The notes under the pieces are model-generated. The model did no database searches, was not told the origin of the DNA, and saw only the letters and a list, made by a program, of their open reading frames with translations. A stretch of DNA of 64,000 bases from Cellvibrio sp. KY-YJ-3 (GTDB lineage: Bacteria; Pseudomonadota; Gammaproteobacteria; Pseudomonadales; Cellvibrionaceae), in assembly GCF_008806955.1 (NCBI RefSeq), contig NZ_CP031727.1:2246001-2310000 (forward strand). Direction: 5' to 3'. The position numbers and the translations under genes were made by a program. Of this stretch, positions 16,650 to 25,065 are shown piece after piece. The number at the start of each line of letters is the position of its first letter. Position 1 is the first letter of the stretch.

Positions 16650-17558
16650 ATGACTGAATTTCGCATTGGTATCGACTTGGGTGGGACTAAAACAGAAGTG
16701 ATCCTGCTCAATGGCGATAGTCAGGAGCTGTTTCGTACACGCATCCCCACAGTGCGCGATGATTACCCCGCGACCCTGCGCGATATAGCCGGTTTAGTGG
16801 CGCAAGCTGAAGCAGCCGCAGGTCAGAACCATTTGCCGGTGGGCATTGGTATTCCCGGCACTGTTTCGCGTAAAACCGGTTTTGTCAAAAATGCCAACTC
16901 CACTTGGCTCAATGGTAAGCCGTTCCAAAAAGACCTGTCTGCTTTTTTACAGCGCGATGTCAAAGTCACTAACGATGCGAATTGCCTTGCCGTATCCGAG
17001 GCGACTGACGGCGCCGGGCGTGGTTACGATCTGGTATTTGCCGGTATTCTCGGCACGGGTTGTGGTGCCGGTCTCGCCTTTAAGGGGGCTCCGATTGTCG
17101 GCCCCAACGGCGTTGCTGGTGAGTGGGGGCACAACCCCTTGCCCTGGACTAGCGAGGCCGAATTAAATGCACGCCCCTGTTATTGCGGTAAGGCGGGTTG
17201 TATGGAGACGTTTTTATCCGGCACCGGTTTATGTCGCTCTTATCATGTTGCGGGTGGAGAAAAAATCAAAGGCCATGAAATTGTCGAGCGCGCGGCGCAA
17301 GGTGAAACCATGGCGCAGCAGGTATTGGCAAATTATTACGATCAACTTGCACGCGGCTTGGCAACCATTATCAATACGCTTGATCCGGATGTGATTGTGC
17401 TCGGTGGCGGGGCATCCAATATCGCAGCAATTTATACCGAAGTACCCAAGCGATTGCCGAAATACGTATTTGGCGGTGAATGCGATACACCTTTAGTAGC
17501 TGCAATCCACGGTGATTCTAGCGGTGTGCGCGGTGCTGCTTGGTTGAATCCACTTTAA
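16650..17558 (+). CDS. mak: Fructokinase, ROK family
   Basis: A 302-residue ROK sugar kinase, close in sequence to E. coli Mak: N-terminal phosphate loop [20 protein letters not shown], the catalytic region [21 protein letters not shown], and the ROK zinc motif in [12 protein letters not shown]. It phosphorylates fructose (and some other hexoses) with ATP. ATG 16650 is preceded by AACGGA. A TTG at 16641 is possible but less usual. A terminator after it lies inside the next reading frame. Confidence 0.92.
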   Translation: MTEFRIGIDLGGTKTEVILLNGDSQELFRTRIPTVRDDYPATLRDIAGLVAQAEAAAGQNHLPVGIGIPGTVSRKTGFVKNANSTWLNGKPFQKDLSAFLQRDVKVTNDANCLAVSEATDGAGRGYDLVFAGILGTGCGAGLAFKGAPIVGPNGVAGEWGHNPLPWTSEAELNARPCYCGKAGCMETFLSGTGLCRSYHVAGGEKIKGHEIVERAAQGETMAQQVLANYYDQLARGLATIINTLDPDVIVLGGGASNIAAIYTEVPKRLPKYVFGGECDTPLVAAIHGDSSGVRGAAWLNPL

Positions 17559-17559
17559 G

Positions 17560-18483
17560 ATGAAACTATTTGCAGTGTTTCAACTGATTAATTTTCCTCT
17601 TGCCGTTTTTAAAAGCGCGCTGTGCGAAAAAGTTGCGTCTAAAAAGCCCATCCAGTTTGCGATGGGTTTTTTGTTGTCGATTTTATCCAATGTTGTTTAT
17701 TCACAAGTAACGTTTACAACACAAACAGCACCGCAGCGAATAGCTTCACTCAATATTTGCATCGATCAATTACTCTGGGAGCTGGTGCCCCGTGAACGAT
17801 TGGTATCGATCAGTTATCTCACGGCCGACCCCATCTGGTCGCCCATTGCCGAACAAGTCAAAGGCATGCCAGTGAACCACGGTTTGGCTGAAGAAATTGT
17901 GCCGCTCAAACCCGATGTCATCTTTGCGGGCGAGTTTGATGCGCCCACCGCGATAGAGTTATTAAAAAAGCTGAATCTGCGCGTTGAACGTTTGCCTTTA
18001 CCGCGCACGCTGGGGGATATCAATACTCAAATTTTGCAATTGGCTGAATTGGTTGGCACGAACGAAAAAGCGCAACAGATGGTGAACAACATCGACCGGC
18101 AGGTTGCCGCTTTACAAACGGTCAATAACGGAAAAACACCACTCACGGCTTTTTGGTATTCGGCTAATGGTGTTGTGATTGGCGATGGCACTTTGGAGCA
18201 CGAATTAATGCAACTCGCCGGTTTGCGTAACCTGGCCGCAGAGCGCGGCATGTTTGGTTTTAATCAGCTTGATCTGGAATTGCTGCTCAGTGCCAAACCG
18301 CAAATTTTAATTGTGGAGCGGGGCAGTGACGATGCTTATTCACTTGCGCGTGAATATCTTTCACACCCTGCATTGCAGCATGCTGATTTTAACGTGGTTA
18401 CCTTGCCGGCAGGGTTATCGGGCTGTGCGGCCACTGTGATCAGTGATGTGGCCGCCCAATTAAAAAATTCTCTGGCGAAATAA
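17560..18483 (+). CDS. Periplasmic binding protein of a siderophore/heme/cobalamin ABC importer
   Basis: A helical-backbone (type II) solute-binding protein of about 270 mature residues: RIASLNICIDQLLWEL, LKPDVIFAGEFD, LELLLSAKPQILIVE. It is followed by matching permease and ATPase genes, forming a BtuFCD/FhuBCD-type system; the substrate cannot be fixed. The start is uncertain. ATG 17560 gives a leader of about 48 residues ending in a hydrophobic stretch and AYS-like site (VVYSQ). ATG 17662 gives a very short signal peptide without positive charge and lies inside a terminator hairpin. I keep 17560, but it has no clear ribosome site. Confidence 0.8.
   Translation: MKLFAVFQLINFPLAVFKSALCEKVASKKPIQFAMGFLLSILSNVVYSQVTFTTQTAPQRIASLNICIDQLLWELVPRERLVSISYLTADPIWSPIAEQVKGMPVNHGLAEEIVPLKPDVIFAGEFDAPTAIELLKKLNLRVERLPLPRTLGDINTQILQLAELVGTNEKAQQMVNNIDRQVAALQTVNNGKTPLTAFWYSANGVVIGDGTLEHELMQLAGLRNLAAERGMFGFNQLDLELLLSAKPQILIVERGSDDAYSLAREYLSHPALQHADFNVVTLPAGLSGCAATVISDVAAQLKNSLAK
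17641..17672 (+). terminator. Terminator-like hairpin inside the 5' end of the binding-protein gene
   Basis: AAAAAGCCCATC - eight-base loop - GATGGGTTTTTT. It is a well-formed intrinsic terminator with A/T flanks pairing, 83 bases after the mak stop but within the frame at 17560. It may end mak transcripts and attenuate the importer operon. Confidence 0.7.
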
Positions 18484-18505
18484 ATTACTTAACAGGTATT
18501 CACCT

Positions 18506-19507
18506 TTGCAGACCAAAATCTCATTTACAACCTTAACCTGCTTGCTGGTACTGGCTATTGCAATTGCATCGGTAATGGCGCTCAACACGGGCCTTGCCGA
18601 TATTGAAGTCATCAAAGGCTTGCAGGATTTTTTAAACGGCGAACAAACCCTCGCGGCAAATGTGGTTGGGCAAATTCGCTTGCCGCGGTTGATTCTCGCG
18701 TTGGTGATTGGTGCAACCTTGGGAATGTCAGGCGCTGCGATGCAGGGTTTGTTGCGCAACCCGCTGGCTGACCCTGGGGTATTGGGGGTGAGCAGTGGAG
18801 CTGCTTTTGGTGCTATTTGTACTTTGTATTTTGGTGTGGCGGCCAGTGCCTGGTATTGGTTGCCGGGTGCGGCGATTGTCGGTGCGTTATTTACCTTGTT
18901 TATGGTGTATGTGCTCGCCGGTTTGCACAGCAGTATGCTTGCGTTAATCCTGGCGGGTACGGCCATGAGTTCGATTATGGTGGCTTTAATTGCCGTGACT
19001 TTAAATTTTGCGCCCAGTTTGTACGCCATGCAGGAAATTGTATTTTGGCTATTGGGTTCGCTTGCGAATCGCCATTTTGATCACGTAAGTATCGCCCTAC
19101 CACTCGCGCTGATTGGTTGGGTGATGATGCTCAGCCGCAGCCGTTTTTTAGACGCGCTCAGTTTGGGTGAAGACAGCGCACGTTCGCTCGGTTTTAATAA
19201 TCATCGCGAGCGCGGAATTTTATTGTTGGGGATTTCTATCGCAGTTGGTGCCTGTGTGGCAGTGAGTGGCGCGATTGGTTTTATTGGTTTGGTCATTCCG
19301 CACTTGTTGCGACCGTTTGTGGGTTATCGCCCTGGCCGCTTAATGCTGGCCAGTGCTCTTGGGGGGGCTTTGTTATTAGTGCTGGCCGATATTCTGGTGC
19401 GTCAGTTTGACAGTGCGCGCGAATTAAAAATTGGTGTGGTGACCTCCTTAATCGGCGCACCATTTTTTCTGTTACTTATTTTAAAAACCCGTTCACGGTG
19501 GGCCTGA
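18506..19507 (+). CDS. FecCD-family ABC importer permease
   Basis: A 333-residue integral membrane protein with about ten hydrophobic spans and the family signatures RLPRLILALVIGATLGMSGA and GFIGLVIPHLLRPF (the coupling-helix region). It pairs with the binding protein upstream and the ATPase one base downstream. The start is TTG 18506 with AGG upstream, the only reasonable start before the first span. Confidence 0.93.
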   Translation: MQTKISFTTLTCLLVLAIAIASVMALNTGLADIEVIKGLQDFLNGEQTLAANVVGQIRLPRLILALVIGATLGMSGAAMQGLLRNPLADPGVLGVSSGAAFGAICTLYFGVAASAWYWLPGAAIVGALFTLFMVYVLAGLHSSMLALILAGTAMSSIMVALIAVTLNFAPSLYAMQEIVFWLLGSLANRHFDHVSIALPLALIGWVMMLSRSRFLDALSLGEDSARSLGFNNHRERGILLLGISIAVGACVAVSGAIGFIGLVIPHLLRPFVGYRPGRLMLASALGGALLLVLADILVRQFDSARELKIGVVTSLIGAPFFLLLILKTRSRWA

Positions 19508-19508
19508 T

Positions 19509-20330
19509 ATGAATCCGCTACCCGGCACACAACCTAACGCACAACTTAGTACAGAACAGGTCTGCCTCAAACGCGATGGCAATTCAATTTTGGTGGATGC
19601 CAGTGTGCAGCTTCATGCGGGCGAATTTGTGGGTTTAATCGGCCCCAACGGCGCCGGTAAAAGTTCACTGCTACGCGTAATGGCCGGATTGCAACAACCG
19701 GATACCGGCACAGTGAATTTGGCCATCGCCGGCGAAACATCACTGCAACCGCTTGCGAAAATTCCAGCCCGTGAGCGCGCACAAATTCTTGCCTATTTGC
19801 CTCAACAGGAAACACCGGCCTGGCCGCTGCAGGTAGAGCATTTGGTCGGGCTCGGGCGCGCGCCCTGGCACAAACCCATGAGTGGAAAATCAACGCGTGA
19901 TAAAAGTGCCATTGAACATGCGTTACAGATAACGGAATTGACGGATTTTCGTCAGCGTATCGTCACCACATTGTCTGGCGGTGAATTGCAGCGCACACTG
20001 CTTGCGCGTGTATTTGCCGGTGAGCCCAAAATTATTTTGGCCGATGAACCTATCGCGGCGCTCGATCCTTATCACCAGTTGCATATGATGGAATTACTGG
20101 CCGAACATTCACAGCAGGGCGGTACGGTGTTTGCCGCACTCCATGACTTAAGTTTAGCGGCACGTTTTTGTTCGCGCCTGGTGCTCATGCACCATGGGAA
20201 AATGGTTGCGGACGGTGAACCGATACAAGTGCTTACCACAGAAAATTTGCAACAGGTTTATGGCATTAGCGCCTATGTGGATTGCCGTGAAGATGGCGTA
20301 GTTATAGTCCCGCGTAAGCGGGTGTTTTAA
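19509..20330 (+). CDS. ATPase of the siderophore/cobalamin-type ABC importer
   Basis: A 273-residue ABC ATPase with Walker A GPNGAGKSS, signature LSGGELQR, Walker B IILADEPIAALD and H-loop LHDLSLAARF. It is closest in layout to BtuD/FhuC/HmuV. A single base separates it from the permease stop, so the three genes form one operon. Confidence 0.93.
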   Translation: MNPLPGTQPNAQLSTEQVCLKRDGNSILVDASVQLHAGEFVGLIGPNGAGKSSLLRVMAGLQQPDTGTVNLAIAGETSLQPLAKIPARERAQILAYLPQQETPAWPLQVEHLVGLGRAPWHKPMSGKSTRDKSAIEHALQITELTDFRQRIVTTLSGGELQRTLLARVFAGEPKIILADEPIAALDPYHQLHMMELLAEHSQQGGTVFAALHDLSLAARFCSRLVLMHHGKMVADGEPIQVLTTENLQQVYGISAYVDCREDGVVIVPRKRVF

Positions 20331-20393
20331 ATATAGCTTCGCGCAGGCGAGTTTTTTAATTCCTATTTGGAAGTCGTGGGTTGAAAGGGCTTG

Positions 20394-20481
20394 CGAAATT
20401 ATTGTTGCGACAATCGGAGACATGGATGTCGACGGTTAGCCTACAGGGACGTATTTACGGCGTGTCGCAACAATAATTTCG
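20394..20481. repeat. Long perfect inverted repeat with structured loop
   Basis: Nineteen-base arms at 20394-20412 and 20463-20481 match perfectly around a 50-base loop. The loop holds GACATGGATGTC (a small hairpin) and TACAGGGACGTA. Such units are typical of dispersed intergenic palindromes in gammaproteobacteria. There is no T-run, so a simple terminator is unlikely. I saw no second copy in this window. Confidence 0.85.
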
Positions 20482-20507
20482 GAAGACCTGAAACAGGCCC
20501 CTTGCTT

Positions 20508-20981
20508 ATGGAACGCAAAAAAATGAAAGCAGGATTTTTAAAATTTATTGTCAACAGCTGGCCGCCATTATTTTTTGCTGGCATTAAAGTCACCTACCTC
20601 GCGGCTGATTACCGCGAAGCTCACGTCACGTTAAAATTGCGCTGGTACAACCGCAATTATGTGGGCGTGCAATATGGCGGTAGCTTAATGTCCATGACTG
20701 ATCCCTGGTATATGTTGCTGTTGATGCACAATCTGGGCAGCGATTATTTTGTGTGGGACAAACACGCGGAAATAGATTACGTTGCCCCGGGTAAAACCCA
20801 TGTGCACGCCTATTTTAAAATCAGCGACGAAACTCTGGCGGAGATTCGTGAAAAAACGGCCAATGGTGAAAAATATATTCCTGAGTTCAGTGTGGATATT
20901 CTCGACGATCACGACAAACTCGTCGCCCGTGTTAAACGCCGCGTCTACATAAAGTTAAAACCGCGTGCGCGCGCGAATTAA
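20508..20981 (+). CDS. DUF4442-like hotdog-fold protein
   Basis: A 157-residue protein with the pattern of DUF4442/PaaI-like thioesterase relatives: REAHVTLKLRWYNRNYVGVQYGGSLMSMTDPWY, where a buried central helix begins, then strands (EIDYVAPGKTHVHAYFKI). Enzymatic activity is not established for the family. ATG 20508 was chosen; frames opening at 20391 would start inside the inverted repeat. An alternative is ATG 20523. It stands alone, with the repeat before it. Confidence 0.8.
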   Translation: MERKKMKAGFLKFIVNSWPPLFFAGIKVTYLAADYREAHVTLKLRWYNRNYVGVQYGGSLMSMTDPWYMLLLMHNLGSDYFVWDKHAEIDYVAPGKTHVHAYFKISDETLAEIREKTANGEKYIPEFSVDILDDHDKLVARVKRRVYIKLKPRARAN

Positions 20982-21041
20982 AACCCTGTTCACACGCCCA
21001 GCAAACGATCCAGTTCATTTCCCTTTTATGTGGTAATTCTT

Positions 21042-22127
21042 ATGCTCAATGTCGCACTTTGTTCTTATGGTATGTCAGGCAAGGTTTTCCACGCGCCGCT
21101 TATCGCCGCCGAACCAGGCTTGAACCTGCACACGATTTTGCAGCGCAGTGAACCTACCGCACTGGCAGATTACCCACAGGTTCATATCGCCAAAACCTTT
21201 GAAGAAATAATCGCCAATCCCGTTATTGATTTAGTAGTAGTGAATACTCCCAATGAATTGCACTACCCAATGACCAAAGCCGCGCTGCTTGCCGGTAAAC
21301 ATGTAGTGGTGGAAAAACCCTTTACCCTGAGTTTGGATGAAGGCAATGAATTAATTGCATTGGCACAGCAACAGCAAAAAATTCTCTCGGTGTTTCAAAA
21401 TAAACGTTTGGAAAGCGATCACCTGGATGCGCAGAAAATTATCGCGTCGGGTGCGCTGGGCCGCATTGTGGAAGTGGAATGGCATTACGATCGCTACCGC
21501 ACCAACATCACCCACAAAAAATGGAAAGAAGACAAACTGCCAGGCTCCGGTACCTGGTTCGATTTAGGTATACACATGGTAGATTCCATGCTTTGCTTGT
21601 TTGGCAAGCCGGGCGCCGTGTATGCGGACATGCGCAGCTTGCGCCGCGCGGAAGGTTCTACCGATTATTTTAATGTTTGTTTTCACTACGACGACATGCG
21701 CGTACTGCTGCGCTCCAATACTTTTGTTAGCGAAAAAGGCGCAACCGTTTCCATTCATGGCGATAAAGGTTCATTCCTGAAGTTCGGGCAGGATGTGCAA
21801 GAAGGTCAGCTCATGCAGGGTGTTATTCCCGGAAAGTCTGGTTGGGCACAACCCGGTGACGATAACTACAGTGTGCAACATACCCATCACCACGGCGAAA
21901 CAAAACGCCAGGTTGTAGCGGGTGAGCGTGGCTGTTATGAAAAATATTATAGAAATATTGTGGAGGCGATTTTAGATAAGGCGCCGCTGCTGTTTTTACC
22001 GGAGCAATCATTGCTCGGTGTGGAGCTGTTGTTGGCGGGGGAGGAGAGCGCGCGCAACGGGGTGCTTATTTATTTGACCAGCGACTCTCAGCAGAGAAAA
22101 AGTTATGACCCAAGATATCTCCCGTAA
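21042..22127 (+). CDS. Gfo/Idh/MocA-family oxidoreductase
   Basis: A 361-residue NAD(P)-dependent dehydrogenase. It has an N-terminal Rossmann fold (CSYGMSGKVFHAPL), the family EKP motif (VVEKPFTLSL), and a C-terminal domain with GSGTWFDLGIHMVD that carries the probable catalytic Asp/His. The sequence resembles the YdgJ/IolW-like group, which acts on sugars or inositols; the substrate is not predictable. The ribosome site for ATG 21042 is weak. Its end overlaps the next gene by 23 bases. Confidence 0.9.
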   Translation: MLNVALCSYGMSGKVFHAPLIAAEPGLNLHTILQRSEPTALADYPQVHIAKTFEEIIANPVIDLVVVNTPNELHYPMTKAALLAGKHVVVEKPFTLSLDEGNELIALAQQQQKILSVFQNKRLESDHLDAQKIIASGALGRIVEVEWHYDRYRTNITHKKWKEDKLPGSGTWFDLGIHMVDSMLCLFGKPGAVYADMRSLRRAEGSTDYFNVCFHYDDMRVLLRSNTFVSEKGATVSIHGDKGSFLKFGQDVQEGQLMQGVIPGKSGWAQPGDDNYSVQHTHHHGETKRQVVAGERGCYEKYYRNIVEAILDKAPLLFLPEQSLLGVELLLAGEESARNGVLIYLTSDSQQRKSYDPRYLP

Positions 22128-23400
22128 CGCCAATCGGTTTGTTATTTTCAGTGTCTTTTTTTCGGCGCGTGCCTATTACCCGGTATTGGCGATTTTATTT
22201 ATCGACCTGGGTTTAACACTCGATCAATTTGTGATGCTCAATTTAATTTGGGCGCTGACGATTTTTTTATTTGAAGTTCCCTCTGGCGCATTGGCAGATA
22301 CGATTGGGCGGCGCAGGTTATTAATTGCCGCTTCAGTGTTAATGATCGTGGAGATGCTTTGTTTGTTATTCGCGCCGCGCGATGCAGGGCTGCTGCTATT
22401 GGTGTTTTGCATTATCAATCGCATTTGCTCCGGGTTGTCGGAAGCTTGCGCGAGCGGGGCAGATGAGGCGCTGGCTTACGATTCGTTACCGGCAGAAAAT
22501 CGTGCTCATGCCTGGGATCACTTATTGGCTAAAGTAATGCGCTGGCGTTCGCTGGGTTTTGTGGTCGCAATGATTGTGGGTGGTTTGCTCTACGATGCCC
22601 AAGCAGTAAATTTACTGCTACCAGCGGCATGGCATATAGATTCAACCATCGCGCACCGCCTGCCGGTTATTTTGGTGTTGTTACAGGCGCTGGTGTGTTT
22701 GGTTATTACCCTGCGCATGGTGGAACCTCACCACTCTGCGGCGGGCTCACCGCTCACTCATGCGTTTAAACTCACGGTAGATACCGCGCGTTGGGTTTTT
22801 ACTAATCCCAAAACTCTGGTGGTGATTTTAGTGGGCGTAGCGCTTGATTCCATTGTGCGCAATTTTGCGACCATCAACAGCAGCTACTATCGTCTGATTG
22901 AATTGCCCGAGTGGACTTACGGTTTTTTTGGTGCGGCCTTGGGGGTATTGGGGTGGTTTGTGCCGGGCATTGCCAAGCGGTTAAATGCGCGTTTTTCCCT
23001 GCTCACCAATTTGGGGCTTATTGCACTGCTGACGCTAATTGGTTTGCTGGCATTGGTGCCTGCATGGCGTATTTATGGGGTGGTTCCGGCGCTGTTGCTG
23101 ATGACCACAATGGGCTTGCTTGGGTTTACTGTCAGCCGTGTATTGCATCAGGAGGCTGACTCTGCGCGCCGTGCAACAGTACTGTCGGTAAAAGGGCTGA
23201 TTTTTAACCTGGGGTATGGTTTGTTTAGCCTGGGTTTTTCATTGCTGCTTGCCAGTTTCCCTGCTACACCTGAGGGAATGGCACTGCGCAATGCGCTGTT
23301 ATGGCAGGCGCCACTCTTTGCGCTGCTCATTGGAGCCCTGTTGATTTGGGCCTTTTATCGCCTACGCGCCAAGCCAGGTTTACGGGGTGATGATCGTTAA
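22105..23400 (+). CDS. MFS transporter
   Basis: A 431-residue membrane protein with about 12 hydrophobic segments and the MFS loop motif after the second span (GALADTIGRRRLL). The substrate is unknown. The overlap with the oxidoreductase suggests joint expression, perhaps uptake or export of the same compound (inference). Confidence 0.88.
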   Translation: MTQDISRNANRFVIFSVFFSARAYYPVLAILFIDLGLTLDQFVMLNLIWALTIFLFEVPSGALADTIGRRRLLIAASVLMIVEMLCLLFAPRDAGLLLLVFCIINRICSGLSEACASGADEALAYDSLPAENRAHAWDHLLAKVMRWRSLGFVVAMIVGGLLYDAQAVNLLLPAAWHIDSTIAHRLPVILVLLQALVCLVITLRMVEPHHSAAGSPLTHAFKLTVDTARWVFTNPKTLVVILVGVALDSIVRNFATINSSYYRLIELPEWTYGFFGAALGVLGWFVPGIAKRLNARFSLLTNLGLIALLTLIGLLALVPAWRIYGVVPALLLMTTMGLLGFTVSRVLHQEADSARRATVLSVKGLIFNLGYGLFSLGFSLLLASFPATPEGMALRNALLWQAPLFALLIGALLIWAFYRLRAKPGLRGDDR

Positions 23401-23544
23401 TCCCCGAAGCTTTTGGCGTAAAAATCATTAAGGTGTCGGATAAATTTACAGTTTTGATGATTTGCGTGCCAAGTTAAAACTGAAATTCTTTAAGAATCAT
23501 TGTGTTGTGTTTGATATTTATTTTGGCATATTTCATGCTTTGGT

Positions 23545-23569
23545 TGTGACAAGTGTGGATCGTGTCACA
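23545..23569. promoter_or_regulatory. Inverted repeat before the PEP-CTERM-like gene
   Basis: TGTGACA - 11 bases - TGTCACA, perfect seven-base arms, 30 bases before the start codon. The spacing is too wide for a classical Crp site (TGTGA-N6-TCACA). It may be an operator for another regulator, or an mRNA hairpin. Confidence 0.45.
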
Positions 23570-23598
23570 TTTTAAAATCAAATTTTAAGGAGACCGCC

Positions 23599-24189
23599 GT
23601 GTTGCAGTCATTGATCAAGTCTGGAGTTGTTGTTGCAGTAGCAAGTTTGTGGAGCCTGGTAGCTTCAGCGGGAAGCATTACCTGCGGTAATCAATATCGT
23701 ACCGCTACCCTGACCTCGGCCGAATTGTGCGAAGTGGGTTCCGGCAATACCAAAGAATCTGATATTGAGAGTTATTTTGGCGGTGACTGGGATCACTTGG
23801 GTGGTGTTGCCGGTGCAAACGGTACTGGCGGCAGCTTGAACTCTGGTTTTTTAACGGTGACCCTGCTGTCAGGTACTTGGGGCAGTGGTGGCCCAATCTC
23901 TGGTACTTGGGCTATCGATGAAGATTTCTGGACTGTGTACGGCAAAGCGGCGCTGTCTATTCATGTCGGTAATGGTAAATACGATCCAGACCATTTTGCC
24001 TGGTCAATCAGTGAAGGTAATACCTCCGGTACCTGGTCTTATGAAAAGCTCAGTGGTAATGGCGGTGGTTTGTCGAATATGCATTTGTGGGGTTCAGGCG
24101 AGCCTGCGATACAAGTATCAGAAGCAAACATCGGCGTATTGTTGATGTTGGGTTTGCTGTCTATGTTTGTTGCACGTCGTCGCGTGTAA
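23599..24189 (+). CDS. Secreted protein with PEP-CTERM-like sorting tail
   Basis: A 196-residue protein with a signal peptide (hydrophobic segment ending ASA about residue 24), two cysteines in the first 45 mature residues (ITCGNQ, AELCEVG), Gly/Ser/Trp-rich repeats-like middle (SGTWGSGGPISGTW), and a C-terminal VSEANIGVLLMLGLLSMF plus RRRV. This end follows the PEP-CTERM layout (short motif, membrane span, arginines) with VSEA in place of VPEP. Exosortase would process such a tail; no exosortase gene is in the window. GTG 23599 is preceded by AAGGAG at a good distance. Confidence 0.82.
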   Translation: MLQSLIKSGVVVAVASLWSLVASAGSITCGNQYRTATLTSAELCEVGSGNTKESDIESYFGGDWDHLGGVAGANGTGGSLNSGFLTVTLLSGTWGSGGPISGTWAIDEDFWTVYGKAALSIHVGNGKYDPDHFAWSISEGNTSGTWSYEKLSGNGGGLSNMHLWGSGEPAIQVSEANIGVLLMLGLLSMFVARRRV

Positions 24190-24202
24190 TCAAACCGGAA
24201 GT

Positions 24203-24236
24203 AAAAAAAACCGCAGTTGACACTGCGGTTTTTTTT
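24203..24236. terminator. Bidirectional terminator between PEP-CTERM-like and DUF1461 genes
   Basis: CCGCAG and CTGCGG arms flanked by a run of A on the left and T on the right, so it can serve both convergent genes. Confidence 0.85.
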
Positions 24237-24259
24237 GCGCTGAATTTAGTGATTCCAGA

Positions 24260-24982
24260 TTAGCGGCGGGATTGCAGCAGTTTGTTCAACCCGTAAACAC
24301 TTGCACTCCACAGTGTAATCAGCAGGGCTACCAACAGCAGGGCGATAAAAGCAAAAATATCCGGTGCTTTCATCAAGGTAGTCATCAGCGATTCTTCATA
24401 ATAAAAAAACCACTGGTGGCCTTCGGGGAAAACTTGCACATGCAGCCAATAGAACACTGCAGTGGGGCCGATCAGCACTATTGCCAGTGCAATTACCAAG
24501 GTGGCCGCTAAAAAACCTAACAGGATATATTTGCTGGCAGGTGGCACCAGTCTCTGCCAATAGGTCAGTGCGATTAACCCCAGCCACATAAACAGACAGC
24601 TCACGCCGGTTGCATAAAACACATCAATTAAATTGGCGACATCTTGCAGGTGCACAATTTCTGCCTCGTGCATCAGTGGCGTTGTTTGCCCGCTCGGCAA
24701 TGGGTAGCGAATATCTCCCAAGCCTTTACCGCTGTTTTGCACTGCATCAGTAATTTCACCAAACAGGCGCCAGTGGTCTGCGGGCGTGGTGGATTCAAAC
24801 TGCTGTTTGTAGCGATTCTGCGGAGCATATTCGGCAATATGCTGATCCAGATTTAATAGCGTGTAGCCCGCTGGATACGCAAAATGAAACTGTGCCAGCA
24901 AATGCCAACTGACCAGCGCCAGCGCGATTAATTGGCAGGTAAAAAATAGCGGCCACAATAAAAAGTGTTGTAGGTGTTTCAT
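24260..24982 (-). CDS. DUF1461-family integral membrane protein
   Basis: A 240-residue protein with hydrophobic segments near residues 8-30, 120-140, 150-172 and 205-230 and a large loop between the first two. That loop contains MHEAEIVHLQDVANLID, the conserved motif of the TIGR01906/DUF1461 family. Function is unknown in general. It is convergent with the preceding gene, and a short repeat array lies before its start. Confidence 0.82.
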   Translation of the reverse strand: MKHLQHFLLWPLFFTCQLIALALVSWHLLAQFHFAYPAGYTLLNLDQHIAEYAPQNRYKQQFESTTPADHWRLFGEITDAVQNSGKGLGDIRYPLPSGQTTPLMHEAEIVHLQDVANLIDVFYATGVSCLFMWLGLIALTYWQRLVPPASKYILLGFLAATLVIALAIVLIGPTAVFYWLHVQVFPEGHQWFFYYEESLMTTLMKAPDIFAFIALLLVALLITLWSASVYGLNKLLQSRR

Positions 24983-24998
24983 TTACTTACGCATCCGG

Positions 24999-25065
24999 TT
25001 TTTGTAAAACACAGGGGCTATTTTTTGTAAAACACAAAGACTATTTTTGTAAAACACAGGTGCTA
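24999..25065. repeat. Three tandem copies of a 22-23 base repeat
   Basis: The unit TTTTTGTAAAACACARRRRCTA occurs at 24999-25020, 25021-25043 and 25044-25065, immediately after the dapE stop and before the DUF1461 start. The copies differ mainly in the four bases before CTA. No spacers, so this is not CRISPR. Confidence 0.85.

Noticed and set aside
17559-17661. Cobalamin riboswitch before the ABC importer
   Set aside because: No B12-box-like sequence was seen; the only structure is the terminator hairpin.
20391-20507. Upstream coding extension of the DUF4442-like gene
   Set aside because: It would encode the long inverted repeat and has no family-like sequence.
24999-25065. CRISPR array
   Set aside because: The units are contiguous, with no spacers and no cas genes.
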